Positions 19,917-28,103 of a DNA stretch of 64,000 bases are shown here, piece after piece. The stretch is taken from contig NZ_JABEPQ010000004.1 in the NCBI RefSeq assembly GCF_013041615.1, positions 186,001 through 250,000 on the forward strand, given 5' to 3'. Source of the stretch: Knoellia koreensis (GTDB taxonomy: Bacteria; Actinomycetota; Actinomycetes; Actinomycetales; Dermatophilaceae). How positions within the stretch are numbered: the stretch's first letter is position 1; each line of letters opens with the position of its first letter. The notes beneath the pieces are model-generated. The model saw only the letters and a list, made by a program, of their open reading frames with translations, did no database searches and was not told the DNA's origin. A program made the translations under genes and the position numbers.

Positions 19917-20890
19917 CCTTCCAGTGGCCCGCAGCCCTCCTGCTGCTCCTGTTCGTACCCGTCCTCGTCGTCGGGTACCGCCTCCAGCTGCGCCGTCGCG
20001 CCCAGCGCCGGGAGGCGTTGGCACAGCAGGGAATGGTGGCACCGGAGGCTGCCCACGACCGCTGGCGCCACCTCGTGCCGGCGCTCCTGCTCGGCGCCCT
20101 GGCCCTGCTGCTCGTCTCGGTCGCGCGGCCGACCGCGACGATCGCCGAGCCGCACCGGGAGGGCACCGTCATCCTCGCCTTCGACGTGTCGAACAGCATG
20201 GCGGCCAAGGACGTCGCGCCCACGCGGCTCGAGGCCGCCAAGACCGCCGCGCGGAAGTTCGTCGAGCGGCAGCCCTCGACCATCCGGCTCGGCGTCGTGG
20301 CGTTCGGCAACAGCGCCGTCGTCACGCAGCAGCCGACCGAGGACCGCGGCCTGGTCACCGCGGCGATCGACCGGCTCAGGACCGACGGCGGCACCGCCCT
20401 CGGGGCGGGCATCATCACCGGGCTGGGCGCCATCGCCGGCAAGCCGATCCCGGTCGACCCGCAGGCGCAGAACCTCGACGACGTCCCGATCGGCTACTAC
20501 GGGTCGGCCGCGATGATCCTGCTGTCCGACGGCGAGAACACCACCAAGCCGGACCCCCTCCAGGTCGCCGAGCTCGCCTCCGCCGCGGGTGTGAAGGTCT
20601 ACCCGATCGGCCTGGGCAGCCCGCAGGGCACGGTGCTCGACATCGACGGCTTCCAGGTGTCGACGGCGCTCGACGAGGCGACCCTGCAGGGCATCGCCGA
20701 CCTCACCGATGGCCAGTACCACGCGGCCGCCGACGCCGCGTCGCTCACCAAGGTCTACGACTCGATCGACCTCGCGTGGACCACCCGCAGCGAGGAGCGC
20801 GAGGTCACGTCGTGGTTCGCGGCCGCGGCCGCTCTCCTGCTCCTGGTCGGTGCTGCCCTGGCGGTGCTGCGCTCGGGACGGGTGGTGTGA
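19913..20890 (+). CDS. Membrane VWA protein (BatA-like)
   Basis: 325 aa. Two N-terminal membrane helices (residues about 5-22 and 55-72) and one at the C-terminus (about 300-318) flank a von Willebrand A domain with an intact MIDAS: DVSNSM, the Thr in DGGTALG, and LLSDGEN. ATG 19913 overlaps the DUF58 stop. Together with the neighbours it forms the MoxR-type complex, whose client is not shown by the sequence. Confidence 0.88.
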   Translation: MTFQWPAALLLLLFVPVLVVGYRLQLRRRAQRREALAQQGMVAPEAAHDRWRHLVPALLLGALALLLVSVARPTATIAEPHREGTVILAFDVSNSMAAKDVAPTRLEAAKTAARKFVERQPSTIRLGVVAFGNSAVVTQQPTEDRGLVTAAIDRLRTDGGTALGAGIITGLGAIAGKPIPVDPQAQNLDDVPIGYYGSAAMILLSDGENTTKPDPLQVAELASAAGVKVYPIGLGSPQGTVLDIDGFQVSTALDEATLQGIADLTDGQYHAAADAASLTKVYDSIDLAWTTRSEEREVTSWFAAAAALLLLVGAALAVLRSGRVV

Positions 20891-20891
20891 C

Positions 20892-22022
20892 ATGAGGTTC
20901 AACCTCCCCTACGTCCTGCTCGGCCTGCTGACCGTCCCGGTCCTCGTCGCGGCATACCTGTGGCAGCTGCGCCGACGACGCCGCGCCGCCATCCGGTTCT
21001 CGCACGTCGCGTTGCTGCGCAAGGCGGTTCCGCGCCAACGCAGCTGGCGCCGTCACGTGCCCATCGCCATGGTGCTGGCCGCCCTCGGGCTGCTGGCGCT
21101 GGCTGGGGCCCGGCCGCAGGTGCGTGCCCAGGTGCCGGTGTCCAGCTCGGCGGTGATCCTCGCGATCGACGTGTCCGGCTCGATGTGCTCGACCGACGTG
21201 TCACCCAACCGCATGTCGGCGGCGCAGGACGCGGTGCGCAAGTTCGTCGACGACCAGAACGCCAAGACGCGGATCGGCCTGGTGGTGTTCTCGGGGTTTG
21301 CGCAGCTGTCGGTGGCGCCGACCACGGACCACGAGGAGCTGCTCACGGCAGTAGACGGGCTCACGACGGGGCGCGGCACCGCGATCGGTGCGGCCATCCT
21401 CAAGTCGATCGACGCGGTCTCCGAGATCAACCCGCAGGTGGCGCCGTCGGACCCGAACTCTGGTGAGGTGCAAGGCGATCCGGGCGTCCCCGACGGCCCC
21501 GACCAGCGCCCCACTCCGACGCCGAGCCCGTCCGCACCCAGCACCCCCGGCACCCCCTCCGGCCAGAAGGCGCCCGAGATCGTGGTCCTGCTGACCGATG
21601 GCGCGAACACTCGCGGCGTCACCCCCGAGTCGGCCGCCGAGCAGGCGGCGCAGCGGGGTGTGCGCGTCTACCCGATCGGCTTCGGCACCAGTGAGCCGAC
21701 GCAGATGGTCTGCACGAGCGAGCAGCTCGGCGGCGGGATGTTCGACGGACCGCCACAGGGCCTCGGCGGGCTCGGGTTCGGCGCCCGCAACTTCCTCGTC
21801 GTCGACGAGGACTCGTTGCGCCAGGTCGCCTCGACCACCGGTGGCGAGTACTTCAAGGCCGAGGACGCCGAGCAGCTCAACACGGTCTTCAAGGACCTGC
21901 CGCAGCGCGCCGACACCCAGGAACGCGACGTCGACGTCAGTGTCGCCTTCGCCGGGCTGGCCGCCCTGGTGCTGTTGCTGGCGTTGTGGCTCGGCCTGCG
22001 GTGGGCGCCCCACCCCCAGTGA
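20892..22022 (+). CDS. Membrane VWA protein (second BatA/BatB-like)
   Basis: 376 aa paralogue of the preceding gene with the same topology. MIDAS motif DVSGSM, Thr in TTGRGTAIG, and LLTDGAN. It carries an insert after the third beta strand rich in Pro/Ser/Thr (about residues 195-225) and a Gly-rich loop near 285. ATG follows the previous stop after one base. Likely forms a heteromer with its paralogue (inference). Confidence 0.88.
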   Translation: MRFNLPYVLLGLLTVPVLVAAYLWQLRRRRRAAIRFSHVALLRKAVPRQRSWRRHVPIAMVLAALGLLALAGARPQVRAQVPVSSSAVILAIDVSGSMCSTDVSPNRMSAAQDAVRKFVDDQNAKTRIGLVVFSGFAQLSVAPTTDHEELLTAVDGLTTGRGTAIGAAILKSIDAVSEINPQVAPSDPNSGEVQGDPGVPDGPDQRPTPTPSPSAPSTPGTPSGQKAPEIVVLLTDGANTRGVTPESAAEQAAQRGVRVYPIGFGTSEPTQMVCTSEQLGGGMFDGPPQGLGGLGFGARNFLVVDEDSLRQVASTTGGEYFKAEDAEQLNTVFKDLPQRADTQERDVDVSVAFAGLAALVLLLALWLGLRWAPHPQ

Positions 22023-22055
22023 CGTCGCGTATGCCGCGTGGCCGCGCGCGCTCGA

Positions 22056-22098
22056 CCGCGCGTCGTGCGCGACCCGGGCGGTCACGAACGACGCGCGG
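22056..22098. terminator. Inverted repeat between convergent genes
   Basis: Perfect 11-bp arms (CCGCGCGTCGT and complement) with a 21-base loop, between the VWA operon end (22022) and the SPFH gene end (22105). Confidence 0.5.
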
Positions 22099-22104
22099 TG
22101 CGGC

Positions 22105-22782
22105 TCACCCCTGCTCGCCGCCGTGGTCGGGCTGACCGACGCGCAGCACCACCTGCGTGCCGTGCGGTGCCGACTGCACGAGACGAAGCTGCGCCAGCGC
22201 CGGGTGTGCGTCGAGCAGCTTGGCACCGTTGGCGAGCGAACGCAGCGCTGCGGTCTCTGCGCGTGCCCCTTCGAGGAGCGCCAGGCCGCGCTGCCGGGCG
22301 GTGACCAGCTCGGCAGCAGCGTGACGCACCTCGACCGGCAGGATCACGTCACGGACGACGACCTCCCCGACCCGCACACCCACCGTCCCGGCCACCGCCG
22401 CCGTAGCCGCAGTGATCTCGTCGGCCGGCACCCGGGCACCGCGACGGGTCAGGTCGTCGAGGTCGAGGCCGGCCAGCGCGTCGCGGAGCGCGACCTGGGC
22501 CGCAAGGTAGACCAGCGCACCCGGGTCGCCCGCCTGCTCGAGCCACGCCACGGCGTCGTCGACGGCCCACCGCACGACGGCGGACACCTTCACCACCACG
22601 CCGTCAGCAGTCATCACCTCCTGGGGTGCCACCACGGTCATGGTGTCGCGCAGGTCGACCGTGACGTAGCGCGCACGCCAGGTCCGGCGGTGCCGACCGG
22701 GGGCCAGCACCCGCTCGTGCTTGCCGTTCAGGTACTCCACGGCGCAGTGTCGCGCGGGCACGGTGATGGTGAACAGGGACAT
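22105..22782 (-). CDS. SPFH/band 7 (slipin-like) protein
   Basis: 225 aa. Band 7 core from residue about 5 to 180: FTITVPARHCAVEYLNGKHERVLAPGRH, VTVDLRDTMTVVAPQEVMTADGVVVKVSAVVRW, and the helical ETxAA-like region AARQRGLALLEGARAETAALR. It lacks a clear N-terminal membrane helix, so membrane binding, if any, is peripheral. GGAGG nine bases upstream supports ATG 22782. The leader upstream is long and structured (see 22783-23144). Confidence 0.83.
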   Translation of the reverse strand: MSLFTITVPARHCAVEYLNGKHERVLAPGRHRRTWRARYVTVDLRDTMTVVAPQEVMTADGVVVKVSAVVRWAVDDAVAWLEQAGDPGALVYLAAQVALRDALAGLDLDDLTRRGARVPADEITAATAAVAGTVGVRVGEVVVRDVILPVEVRHAAAELVTARQRGLALLEGARAETAALRSLANGAKLLDAHPALAQLRLVQSAPHGTQVVLRVGQPDHGGEQG

Positions 22783-23144
22783 CAGGATCGACCTCCTCCG
22801 GTTGGGTCGGCTGGGTTGCGGATTCTGTTGTGAGACAGCTGGATCACGCACCGGACGACGCCGCCGGGCGACGGCCAGAGCGGGACAGGCACCGCACGGG
22901 CGCTGTCGCAGAGCAGGGGCCGACGGGTGCCCGGCGGCGGCGCCCGTCGAGGAGTCGAACCTCATGGTGTGCGAGCACCTGTGCCTGGTGGATCCATCGA
23001 GCGAGGTCGACGCGCAGGACCGCCTGTGGCACGCCACGGTGGCTGCTGACCTCGCCTTGTCCGTCGACAAGGGTGCGGCACGGCGCCGACACGACGCCAC
23101 CCATTTACCGTTCGACAGCTACTCGCCCGGCTGTTCCGATGCCG
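22783..23144. other. 362-bp gap: leader of the SPFH gene and end of nei
   Basis: No convincing gene. On the minus strand, upstream of the SPFH gene, lie two foldable elements: a stem-loop CGACGGG...CCCGTCG (22921-22949) and, overlapping its edge, a tRNA T-arm-like hairpin at 22948-22964. The frames open here are without recognisable content. Confidence 0.5.
22948..22964 (-). other. tRNA T-arm-like hairpin in SPFH leader
   Basis: Read on the minus strand this is TGAGG-TTCGACT-CCTCG: a five-pair stem with one T-G pair and a canonical seven-base T loop (TTCRANY type). I could not fold a full cloverleaf: there is no matching acceptor strand upstream. It is about 170 bases before the SPFH start on the same strand. 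Confidence 0.35.
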
Positions 23145-23996
23145 TCAACGGCGGCGTTGGCAGCGGCCGCACCAGTAGAGCGTGCGGCCTGCCACCTGCC
23201 GGCTCCGGATGCGCGAGCCACACACCCGGCACGGCTCACCAGTTCGCTTGTAGACGTAGGAGATTCGCTCGTCCAGTCGCTCGACGGTGCCGTCGGCCAT
23301 CGCCGCCCGGACCTCCTCGACCTGTTCGGCCACCGTCACGATGCGACCCGTCGCCACCCCGAGCGGCAGCAGGTCGACGAGGTCGAGCCAGATCGCGTCC
23401 CACGTCGAGCGGCGCAGCTCCAGACCCGGCCGGAACGGGTCGACCCGCAGCCGGAACAGCACCTCGCACCGGTAGACGTTCCCGACTCCCGCCAGCACCG
23501 CCTGGTCCATGAGCAGCTCGCCAATCCCCTTGCTGCTGCGGCTGATCCGACGCCACGCGACCTCCGGCTCGGGGTCGGGTCGCAGCGGGTCGGCAGCATC
23601 GACGCGCAAGGGGTCAGGACCGAGTCGCGAGCGGACCGCCTCGACCTGCTCCGGCGTGATGACGGCACACAGGTTCGGCCCGCGCAGGTCGGCGACGTGC
23701 GCGTCCGTCTCCAACCGCAGACGCACCTGGCCCACGACGGGCAACTCACCGGCATACCCCCGCTCGTCGACCGAGAACTTGCCGATCAGCCCGAGGTGCA
23801 CGTGCAGCCAGGCGTCGCCCTCGAACTCGACGAACAGGTGCTTGCCCCAGGAGGTGGCGTGCAGCAGCTCGCGCCCGGACAGCAGCGCTGCGCCGGCGGC
23901 GAAGCGCCCCTGCGGGCTCGTCACCACCGGTCGGGTGCCCGCGAAGGCGGCGTCGAGGTCGCGGGCGAGGGCGAACAGCGTGTGACCTTCGGGCAT
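23145..23996 (-). CDS. nei: Fpg/Nei DNA glycosylase (Nei1 type)
   Basis: Base-excision glycosylase/lyase for oxidised pyrimidines; 283 aa. Begins MPEGHT: Pro2 is the nucleophile and Glu3 the catalytic acid. WGKHLF supplies the conserved Lys; the zinc finger is CRVC-X16-CGRC at the C-terminus. The MPEGHTL...SSPQGRF-like start resembles mycobacterial Nei1 (Rv2464c). GGGAGG upstream of ATG 23996 supports this start over longer ones. Confidence 0.92.
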   Translation of the reverse strand: MPEGHTLFALARDLDAAFAGTRPVVTSPQGRFAAGAALLSGRELLHATSWGKHLFVEFEGDAWLHVHLGLIGKFSVDERGYAGELPVVGQVRLRLETDAHVADLRGPNLCAVITPEQVEAVRSRLGPDPLRVDAADPLRPDPEPEVAWRRISRSSKGIGELLMDQAVLAGVGNVYRCEVLFRLRVDPFRPGLELRRSTWDAIWLDLVDLLPLGVATGRIVTVAEQVEEVRAAMADGTVERLDERISYVYKRTGEPCRVCGSRIRSRQVAGRTLYWCGRCQRRR

Positions 23997-24030
23997 GGGG
24001 CAATCCTCCCCCGCGCCTACACTGCGGGGC

Positions 24031-24678
24031 ATGGCGGCCACCGAGACGCGACTCCTGCTCCTCGGCACCGTCATGCTCTTCGAACCGGTCAACGGCTACC
24101 AGCTGCGGCGTGAGCTGCTCTCCTGGGAGGTCGACGACTGGGCGCACGTCAACCCCGGGTCGATCTACTCCGGCCTCGCCACCCTCGCCAAGCAGGGGGC
24201 GCTGGAACGGCACGACGTCGTCGACGGCACCCGTGAGGTGGCGGTCTACACGAGCACGACCCACGGCCGTCGGGAGTTCGAGCGGCTGTGGGAGCACGCG
24301 GTCGAGTCGGTGGGCCTCACGTCCTCGCTCGCGTTCCACACGGCGATGGCGCTGCTGCCCCTCATGCCTCGCGACCGGGTGCTGGCAGCCCTGACCGCCC
24401 GCATCGCCGCGCTCGACGTGATGACGCGACGTCAGCTCGACCAGAACACCTCCGGCGCCGCCAGCGTCCCGCCCCACGTGCGGTCGCTCGCGGACCTGTG
24501 GATGGGCATGAGCCAGACCGAGCGGGAGTGGCTCGTCGACCTGCGCGCCCGCATCGAGCGCGGCGAGCTGGCGCTGCGTGGGGAGCCGGTCGACTGGGAG
24601 GTCCCCGCGGACGACCCCGGCTGGCAGATGGCCGGTGACCGCGAGCGCTACGTGAAGCTCATCGGCAAGCGCCGCTGA
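24031..24678 (+). CDS. PadR family transcriptional regulator
   Basis: 215 aa. N-terminal winged helix (residues about 8-80: LLLLGTVMLFEPVNGYQLRREL, NPGSIYSGLATLAKQGALE), then a long helical C-terminal domain typical of PadR subfamily-2. Probably represses the ABC pump downstream and responds to its substrates, as in LmrR-type systems (inference). TACACT eight bases before ATG 24031 suggests a leaderless transcript; it is divergent from nei with 34 bp between. Confidence 0.9.
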   Translation: MAATETRLLLLGTVMLFEPVNGYQLRRELLSWEVDDWAHVNPGSIYSGLATLAKQGALERHDVVDGTREVAVYTSTTHGRREFERLWEHAVESVGLTSSLAFHTAMALLPLMPRDRVLAALTARIAALDVMTRRQLDQNTSGAASVPPHVRSLADLWMGMSQTEREWLVDLRARIERGELALRGEPVDWEVPADDPGWQMAGDRERYVKLIGKRR

Positions 24679-24716
24679 GGCACGCCCCGCCCCTTCCGCC
24701 TGGACGACCCCCGCTG

Positions 24717-24750
24717 AGGTATGCCGCCGGCCCAGCTCCGCGGCATACCT
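24717..24750. terminator. Imperfect hairpin of facing GTATGCCG motifs
   Basis: Eleven-base arms AGGTATGCCGC and complement with a 12-base interior, just downstream of padR. It separates padR from the ABC operon on the same strand. Confidence 0.6.
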
Positions 24751-24868
24751 CTCCGTCCTGCCCGGCCGACCCGTGAAAGTGCGCGGAAACGCGATGGATT
24801 CGTGTCGGTGGCCGGGTCTACCGTCGCGAGCCCGAAGCCGGGTGGGCGCAGAGCTGCTTGACGAGAAG

Positions 24869-24909
24869 GTGTTCAATGTTGAACACTGATCGTATTCAAG
24901 TTTGAACAC
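24869..24909. promoter_or_regulatory. Two tandem 18-bp operators upstream of the ABC pump
   Basis: Site 1, 24869-24886, is the perfect dyad GTGTTCAA-TG-TTGAACAC. Site 2, 24892-24909, is GTATTCAA-GT-TTGAACAC with one change. Centres are 23 bp apart, about two helical turns. A TTGACG -35 candidate lies just upstream at 24858. The PadR protein encoded just upstream is the obvious candidate to bind here. Confidence 0.7.
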
Positions 24910-24930
24910 GACGGTTGAGAAGGAGCCGTG

Positions 24931-25932
24931 ATGATCGAGGCACGAGGACTCGTGCAGACCTTCCAGAGTCGGGAAGGCAAGGCCAAGAAGGAAGTTCGCG
25001 CCGTCGACGGGGTCGACCTGGACGTCGCCGAGGGCGAGGTCGTCGGGTTCCTCGGACCCAACGGCGCCGGCAAGACCACGACGCTGCGGATGCTGACCAC
25101 CCTGCTCAAGCCGACCGAGGGCACCGCGCGCGTGGCTGGCTACGACGTGGTCAAGGACTCCGTGCAGGTGCGGCGGCGCATCGGGTACGTGTCACAGAGC
25201 GGCTCGACCGGCAGCTTGGCCCGCGGCGGGGACGAGGTCGTCGACCACGGGATGCTCTACGGCATGTCGCAGCGTGAGGCGACCGAGCGCGGCAAACAGC
25301 TCTTCGACCAGCTCGACCTGCCGGGGCTGTGGACCCGTCAGCCCAAGGCGATGTCAGGTGGCCAGCGGCGCCGGCTCGACATCGCGATGGGCCTCATCCA
25401 CGAGCCGACCCTCGTCTTCCTCGACGAGCCGACCACCGGCCTCGACCCGCAGGCGCGGGCCAACCTGTGGGAGCACATCGCCGACCTGCGCCGACGCCGC
25501 GGGGCCACGGTGTTCCTGACGACCCACTACCTCGACGAGGCCGACGCTCTCTCCGACCGGATCATCATCATCGACCACGGCAAGATCGTCGCCGCCGACA
25601 CCAGCGACAACCTCAAGGCGCAGGTGTCCGGTGACCTGGTCGTGCTCGAGGTCAGTGACCCGGACCGCGTGGCCGACGCCGCGACCCGGCTCGAGTCCGT
25701 GGCCGAGCAGGTCACCGTCGACGGCTCGCACGCGAGCGGTCGCGTCCGCCGGGCCGCCAAGGCCGTGCCCGGGCTGCTGCGCGACCTGCAGGCCGCCGAC
25801 ATCGACCTCGAGTCGATCGAGGTCAAGCGACCCACCCTCGACGATGTGTTCCTCACCCTGACCGGCCGCTCGCTGCGGGACGCCGAGGCGTCCACCGAGA
25901 AGGCCGACCCCGAGACCAGCAAGGAGAAGTGA
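24931..25932 (+). CDS. ABC transporter ATP-binding protein (DrrA type)
   Basis: 333 aa nucleotide-binding subunit of a drug or lipid exporter. Walker A GPNGAGKTTT, Q-loop SQSGS, signature SGGQRRRLD, Walker B LVFLDEPTTGLD, switch H in LTTHYLD. A C-terminal DUF4162-like extension (about residues 225-310) is typical of the daunorubicin-resistance family. AGGAG five bases upstream selects ATG 24931 rather than GTG 24928. Forms an operon with the permease one base downstream. Confidence 0.94.
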   Translation: MIEARGLVQTFQSREGKAKKEVRAVDGVDLDVAEGEVVGFLGPNGAGKTTTLRMLTTLLKPTEGTARVAGYDVVKDSVQVRRRIGYVSQSGSTGSLARGGDEVVDHGMLYGMSQREATERGKQLFDQLDLPGLWTRQPKAMSGGQRRRLDIAMGLIHEPTLVFLDEPTTGLDPQARANLWEHIADLRRRRGATVFLTTHYLDEADALSDRIIIIDHGKIVAADTSDNLKAQVSGDLVVLEVSDPDRVADAATRLESVAEQVTVDGSHASGRVRRAAKAVPGLLRDLQAADIDLESIEVKRPTLDDVFLTLTGRSLRDAEASTEKADPETSKEK

Positions 25933-25933
25933 G

Positions 25934-26689
25934 ATGCGGTTCCTGCGCGAGTCCTTCATCATCTTCCGCCGCCAGCTGCGGATGAACCTGCGCAACCCCG
26001 CGTGGGTGCTCATCGGGCTGATGCAGCCCGTGCTCTACCTCTTCCTCTTCGGCCCCCTGCTGAAGCCGATGGCGAAGCAGTTCGGCTACGACAACGCGTG
26101 GACCTTCTTCGTGCCGGGCATGCTGGTGCAGCTCGGCATGTTCGGGGCGTTCTTCGCCGGGTTCGGGCTCATCTCCGAGTGGCGTGACGGTGTCGTCGAG
26201 GCCGAGCGGGTCACGCCTGCGAGCCGGACCGCGCTGCTCATGGGGCGCCTGTGGCGCGACCTGCTGCAGCTGTTCGTCCAGGCCATGGTGCTCGTCGGCC
26301 TCGGGTATGCCGTGGGCATGGAGGCACCGGCGCGCGGTGTCGTCGCGGGCGTCGTGCTGACCCTGCTCGTCGGCGGGGCCTGCGCCGCGGCGTCCAACGC
26401 GCTCGCGCTCACCACCAAGTCCGAGGACTCGATGGCGCCGATCATCAACGTCGTGATGATGCCGGTACTGCTGCTCTCCGGCATCCTGCTGCCGATGACG
26501 CTCGGCCCGAAGTGGCTCGAGAGGACCAGCGACTTCATGCCGTTCCGGTGGATCGTCGACGCCGTCCGCAGCTCGTTCCTCGGCGACTTCGGCAACGACA
26601 AGCTGCTGTGGGGCACCGGCTGGGCGGTCCTGCTGTTCGCCCTCGCCATGTGGTGGGGCACGGCGACCTTCCGCAAGGAGAACGCCTGA
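25934..26689 (+). CDS. ABC-2 type permease (DrrB type)
   Basis: 251 aa, six predicted membrane segments, with the ABC-2 motif around LLSGILLPMTLGPKWLERTSDFMPFRWIVDAVR. Partner of the ATPase upstream. Short for the family but complete. Substrate not evident. Confidence 0.93.
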   Translation: MRFLRESFIIFRRQLRMNLRNPAWVLIGLMQPVLYLFLFGPLLKPMAKQFGYDNAWTFFVPGMLVQLGMFGAFFAGFGLISEWRDGVVEAERVTPASRTALLMGRLWRDLLQLFVQAMVLVGLGYAVGMEAPARGVVAGVVLTLLVGGACAAASNALALTTKSEDSMAPIINVVMMPVLLLSGILLPMTLGPKWLERTSDFMPFRWIVDAVRSSFLGDFGNDKLLWGTGWAVLLFALAMWWGTATFRKENA

Positions 26690-26713
26690 CGCCCTCCCGG
26701 CCCGTCGCCAGAG

Positions 26714-26756
26714 GTGAGGGGTATGCCGCGTGGTCACCACGCGGCATACCCCTCAC
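26714..26756. terminator. Bidirectional hairpin built from inverted GTATGCCG motifs
   Basis: Perfect 20-bp arms (GTGAGGGGTATGCCGCGTGG and complement) around TCA, between the ABC permease and the convergent DUF4440 gene. The distal arm contains the stop codon of that gene. Confidence 0.8.
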
Positions 26757-27130
26757 GCCGTCGGGTCCTGCGGCGCCGGCGTGCCCTGGTGGGCCCGCAG
26801 CTGCCAGCGACCGCGGTCGCGCACCCACACCGAGCTGCGGCGGGCGCGCCCGTCCTTGGTCACCGAGTCATAGGTGACGAGCACGACGTCCGGCGCAAGG
26901 CCGGTGGCGACGAGGTCCTCGGCGCGCGCGGCATCCGTGCCGCCCTCGGACTCCATGAGGTCCAGGACGCAGTCACGGTCCCACACCCGCCCCGACTGCC
27001 CAACCTCGCGGAAGTCCTGGTGCAGCAACAGCCGCGCGCTGTCGCGGTCACCGCGCACGGCACCGGTGAGCAGGGCGCGCTCGCAGTCGGCGACGACCTC
27101 GAGGTCCTCGTCGGTCGGCAGCTCCGCCAC
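26753..27130 (-). CDS. DUF4440/SnoaL-like small protein
   Basis: 125 aa NTF2-fold protein: ADCERALLTGAVRGD, LLLHQDFREVGQSGRVWDRDCVLD, ...RRSSVWVRDRGRWQLRAHQGTP. Such DUF4440 proteins sit in many unrelated pathways. GTG 27130 follows the Ku stop after one base, so it is co-transcribed with ku; a link to end joining is only suggested by position. Confidence 0.78.
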   Translation of the reverse strand: MAELPTDEDLEVVADCERALLTGAVRGDRDSARLLLHQDFREVGQSGRVWDRDCVLDLMESEGGTDAARAEDLVATGLAPDVVLVTYDSVTKDGRARRSSVWVRDRGRWQLRAHQGTPAPQDPTA

Positions 27131-27131
27131 G

Positions 27132-28031
27132 TCAGCTGGCCTTCTTGGCGGCCTTCTTCGCCGTCTTCTTCGCAGTGGTCTTCTTGGCAGCCGTCTTCTT
27201 GGTGGTGGACTTGCTGCTCGACTTCGCGGGCGCGGAGTCGCTCGGCGCCTCTCCACGACCGGCCTTGGCCTTGTCGACCGACTTCTTGAGCGCCGCCAGC
27301 AGGTCGACGACCTCACCGGAGTCGTCCTTGGACTCGGGCGCGTGCTGCACCTCGCCGCCCTCGACCTTGGCCTTGACCAGGGCCTGCACGGCAGCGGCGT
27401 AGTCGTCTTCATACTCGTCCGGCTCGTAGTCGCCCGCGAGCTGCTCGATGAGCAGGTCGGCCATCGCGAGCTCCTGCTTGGTGGCCTTGCCCTCGTCGTC
27501 GAGCGTGGCGAAGTCGGGCTTGCGGATCTCGTCGGGCCACAGCAGCGTCTGCATGACGATGACACCGTCGTGGACACGCAGCACCGCCATGGTCATGCGG
27601 GTGCGGATCGAGACGGTGACGACGGCGACGCGGTTCTCCTTCTCGAGGGCGTCGCGCAGCAGGACGTAGGGCTTGGTCGAGTCCTTGTCGGGCTCGAGGT
27701 AGTAGGACTTGTCGTAGAGCATCGGGTCGATCTGGTCGGCCGGCACGAACTTCTCGACCGAGATCTCCTTGCTGCTCGTGGCAGGCAGCTCCTTGAAGTC
27801 CTCGTCGGTGAGGACGACCATCTCGCCGTCCTCGGTCTCGTAGCCCTTGGCGATGTCGTCGTAGGACACGACCTCGCCGTCGATGCTGCACGTCCGCTGG
27901 TACTTGATCCGGCCGCCATCCTCCCGGTGGACCTGCCGGAACTGCACGTCGTGGTTCTCGGTCGCGGAGTAGAGACGGATCGGTACGTTGACCAGGCCGA
28001 AGGAGACCGCGCCCTTCCAGATCGCTCGCAT
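27132..28031 (-). CDS. ku: Non-homologous end joining protein Ku
   Basis: 299 aa; binds DNA ends as a homodimer and recruits LigD. Opens with MRAIWKGAVSFGLVNVPIRLYSA, the Ku beta-barrel start, followed by KYQRTCSIDG and the LVEQLAGDYEPDEYEDDY-like C-terminal region. The last 35 residues are a Lys/Ala/Thr tail (KKTAAKKTTAKK), a known DNA-binding extension. The ligase and polymerase genes lie 0.7 kb away in divergent orientation. Confidence 0.96.
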   Translation of the reverse strand: MRAIWKGAVSFGLVNVPIRLYSATENHDVQFRQVHREDGGRIKYQRTCSIDGEVVSYDDIAKGYETEDGEMVVLTDEDFKELPATSSKEISVEKFVPADQIDPMLYDKSYYLEPDKDSTKPYVLLRDALEKENRVAVVTVSIRTRMTMAVLRVHDGVIVMQTLLWPDEIRKPDFATLDDEGKATKQELAMADLLIEQLAGDYEPDEYEDDYAAAVQALVKAKVEGGEVQHAPESKDDSGEVVDLLAALKKSVDKAKAGRGEAPSDSAPAKSSSKSTTKKTAAKKTTAKKTAKKAAKKAS

Positions 28032-28060
28032 ACCCCCGATCCTCCCGCATGCCGGGGACA

Positions 28061-28100
28061 GGCGCCACGCCCGTGGGCCCGGCGGCGCCGCCGTGGCGCC
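28061..28100 (-). terminator. GC-rich hairpin after the Uma2 gene
   Basis: Nine-base arms GGCGCCACG/CGTGGCGCC with a GC-rich interior, directly after the Uma2 stop at 28104 and before ku. Confidence 0.5.
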
Positions 28101-28103
28101 GGG

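Noticed and set aside
22900-23040. A complete tRNA gene on the minus strand
   Set aside because: Only the T arm fits. No acceptor partner upstream and no D or anticodon arm that folds properly.
22721-23512. Plus-strand frame over the SPFH leader and nei
   Set aside because: Runs through nei antisense with no recognisable domain; no ribosome site.
27145-27240. Repetitive Lys/Ala codons in ku as a tandem repeat or array
   Set aside because: This is the normal low-complexity C-terminal tail of actinobacterial Ku, not a DNA repeat element.
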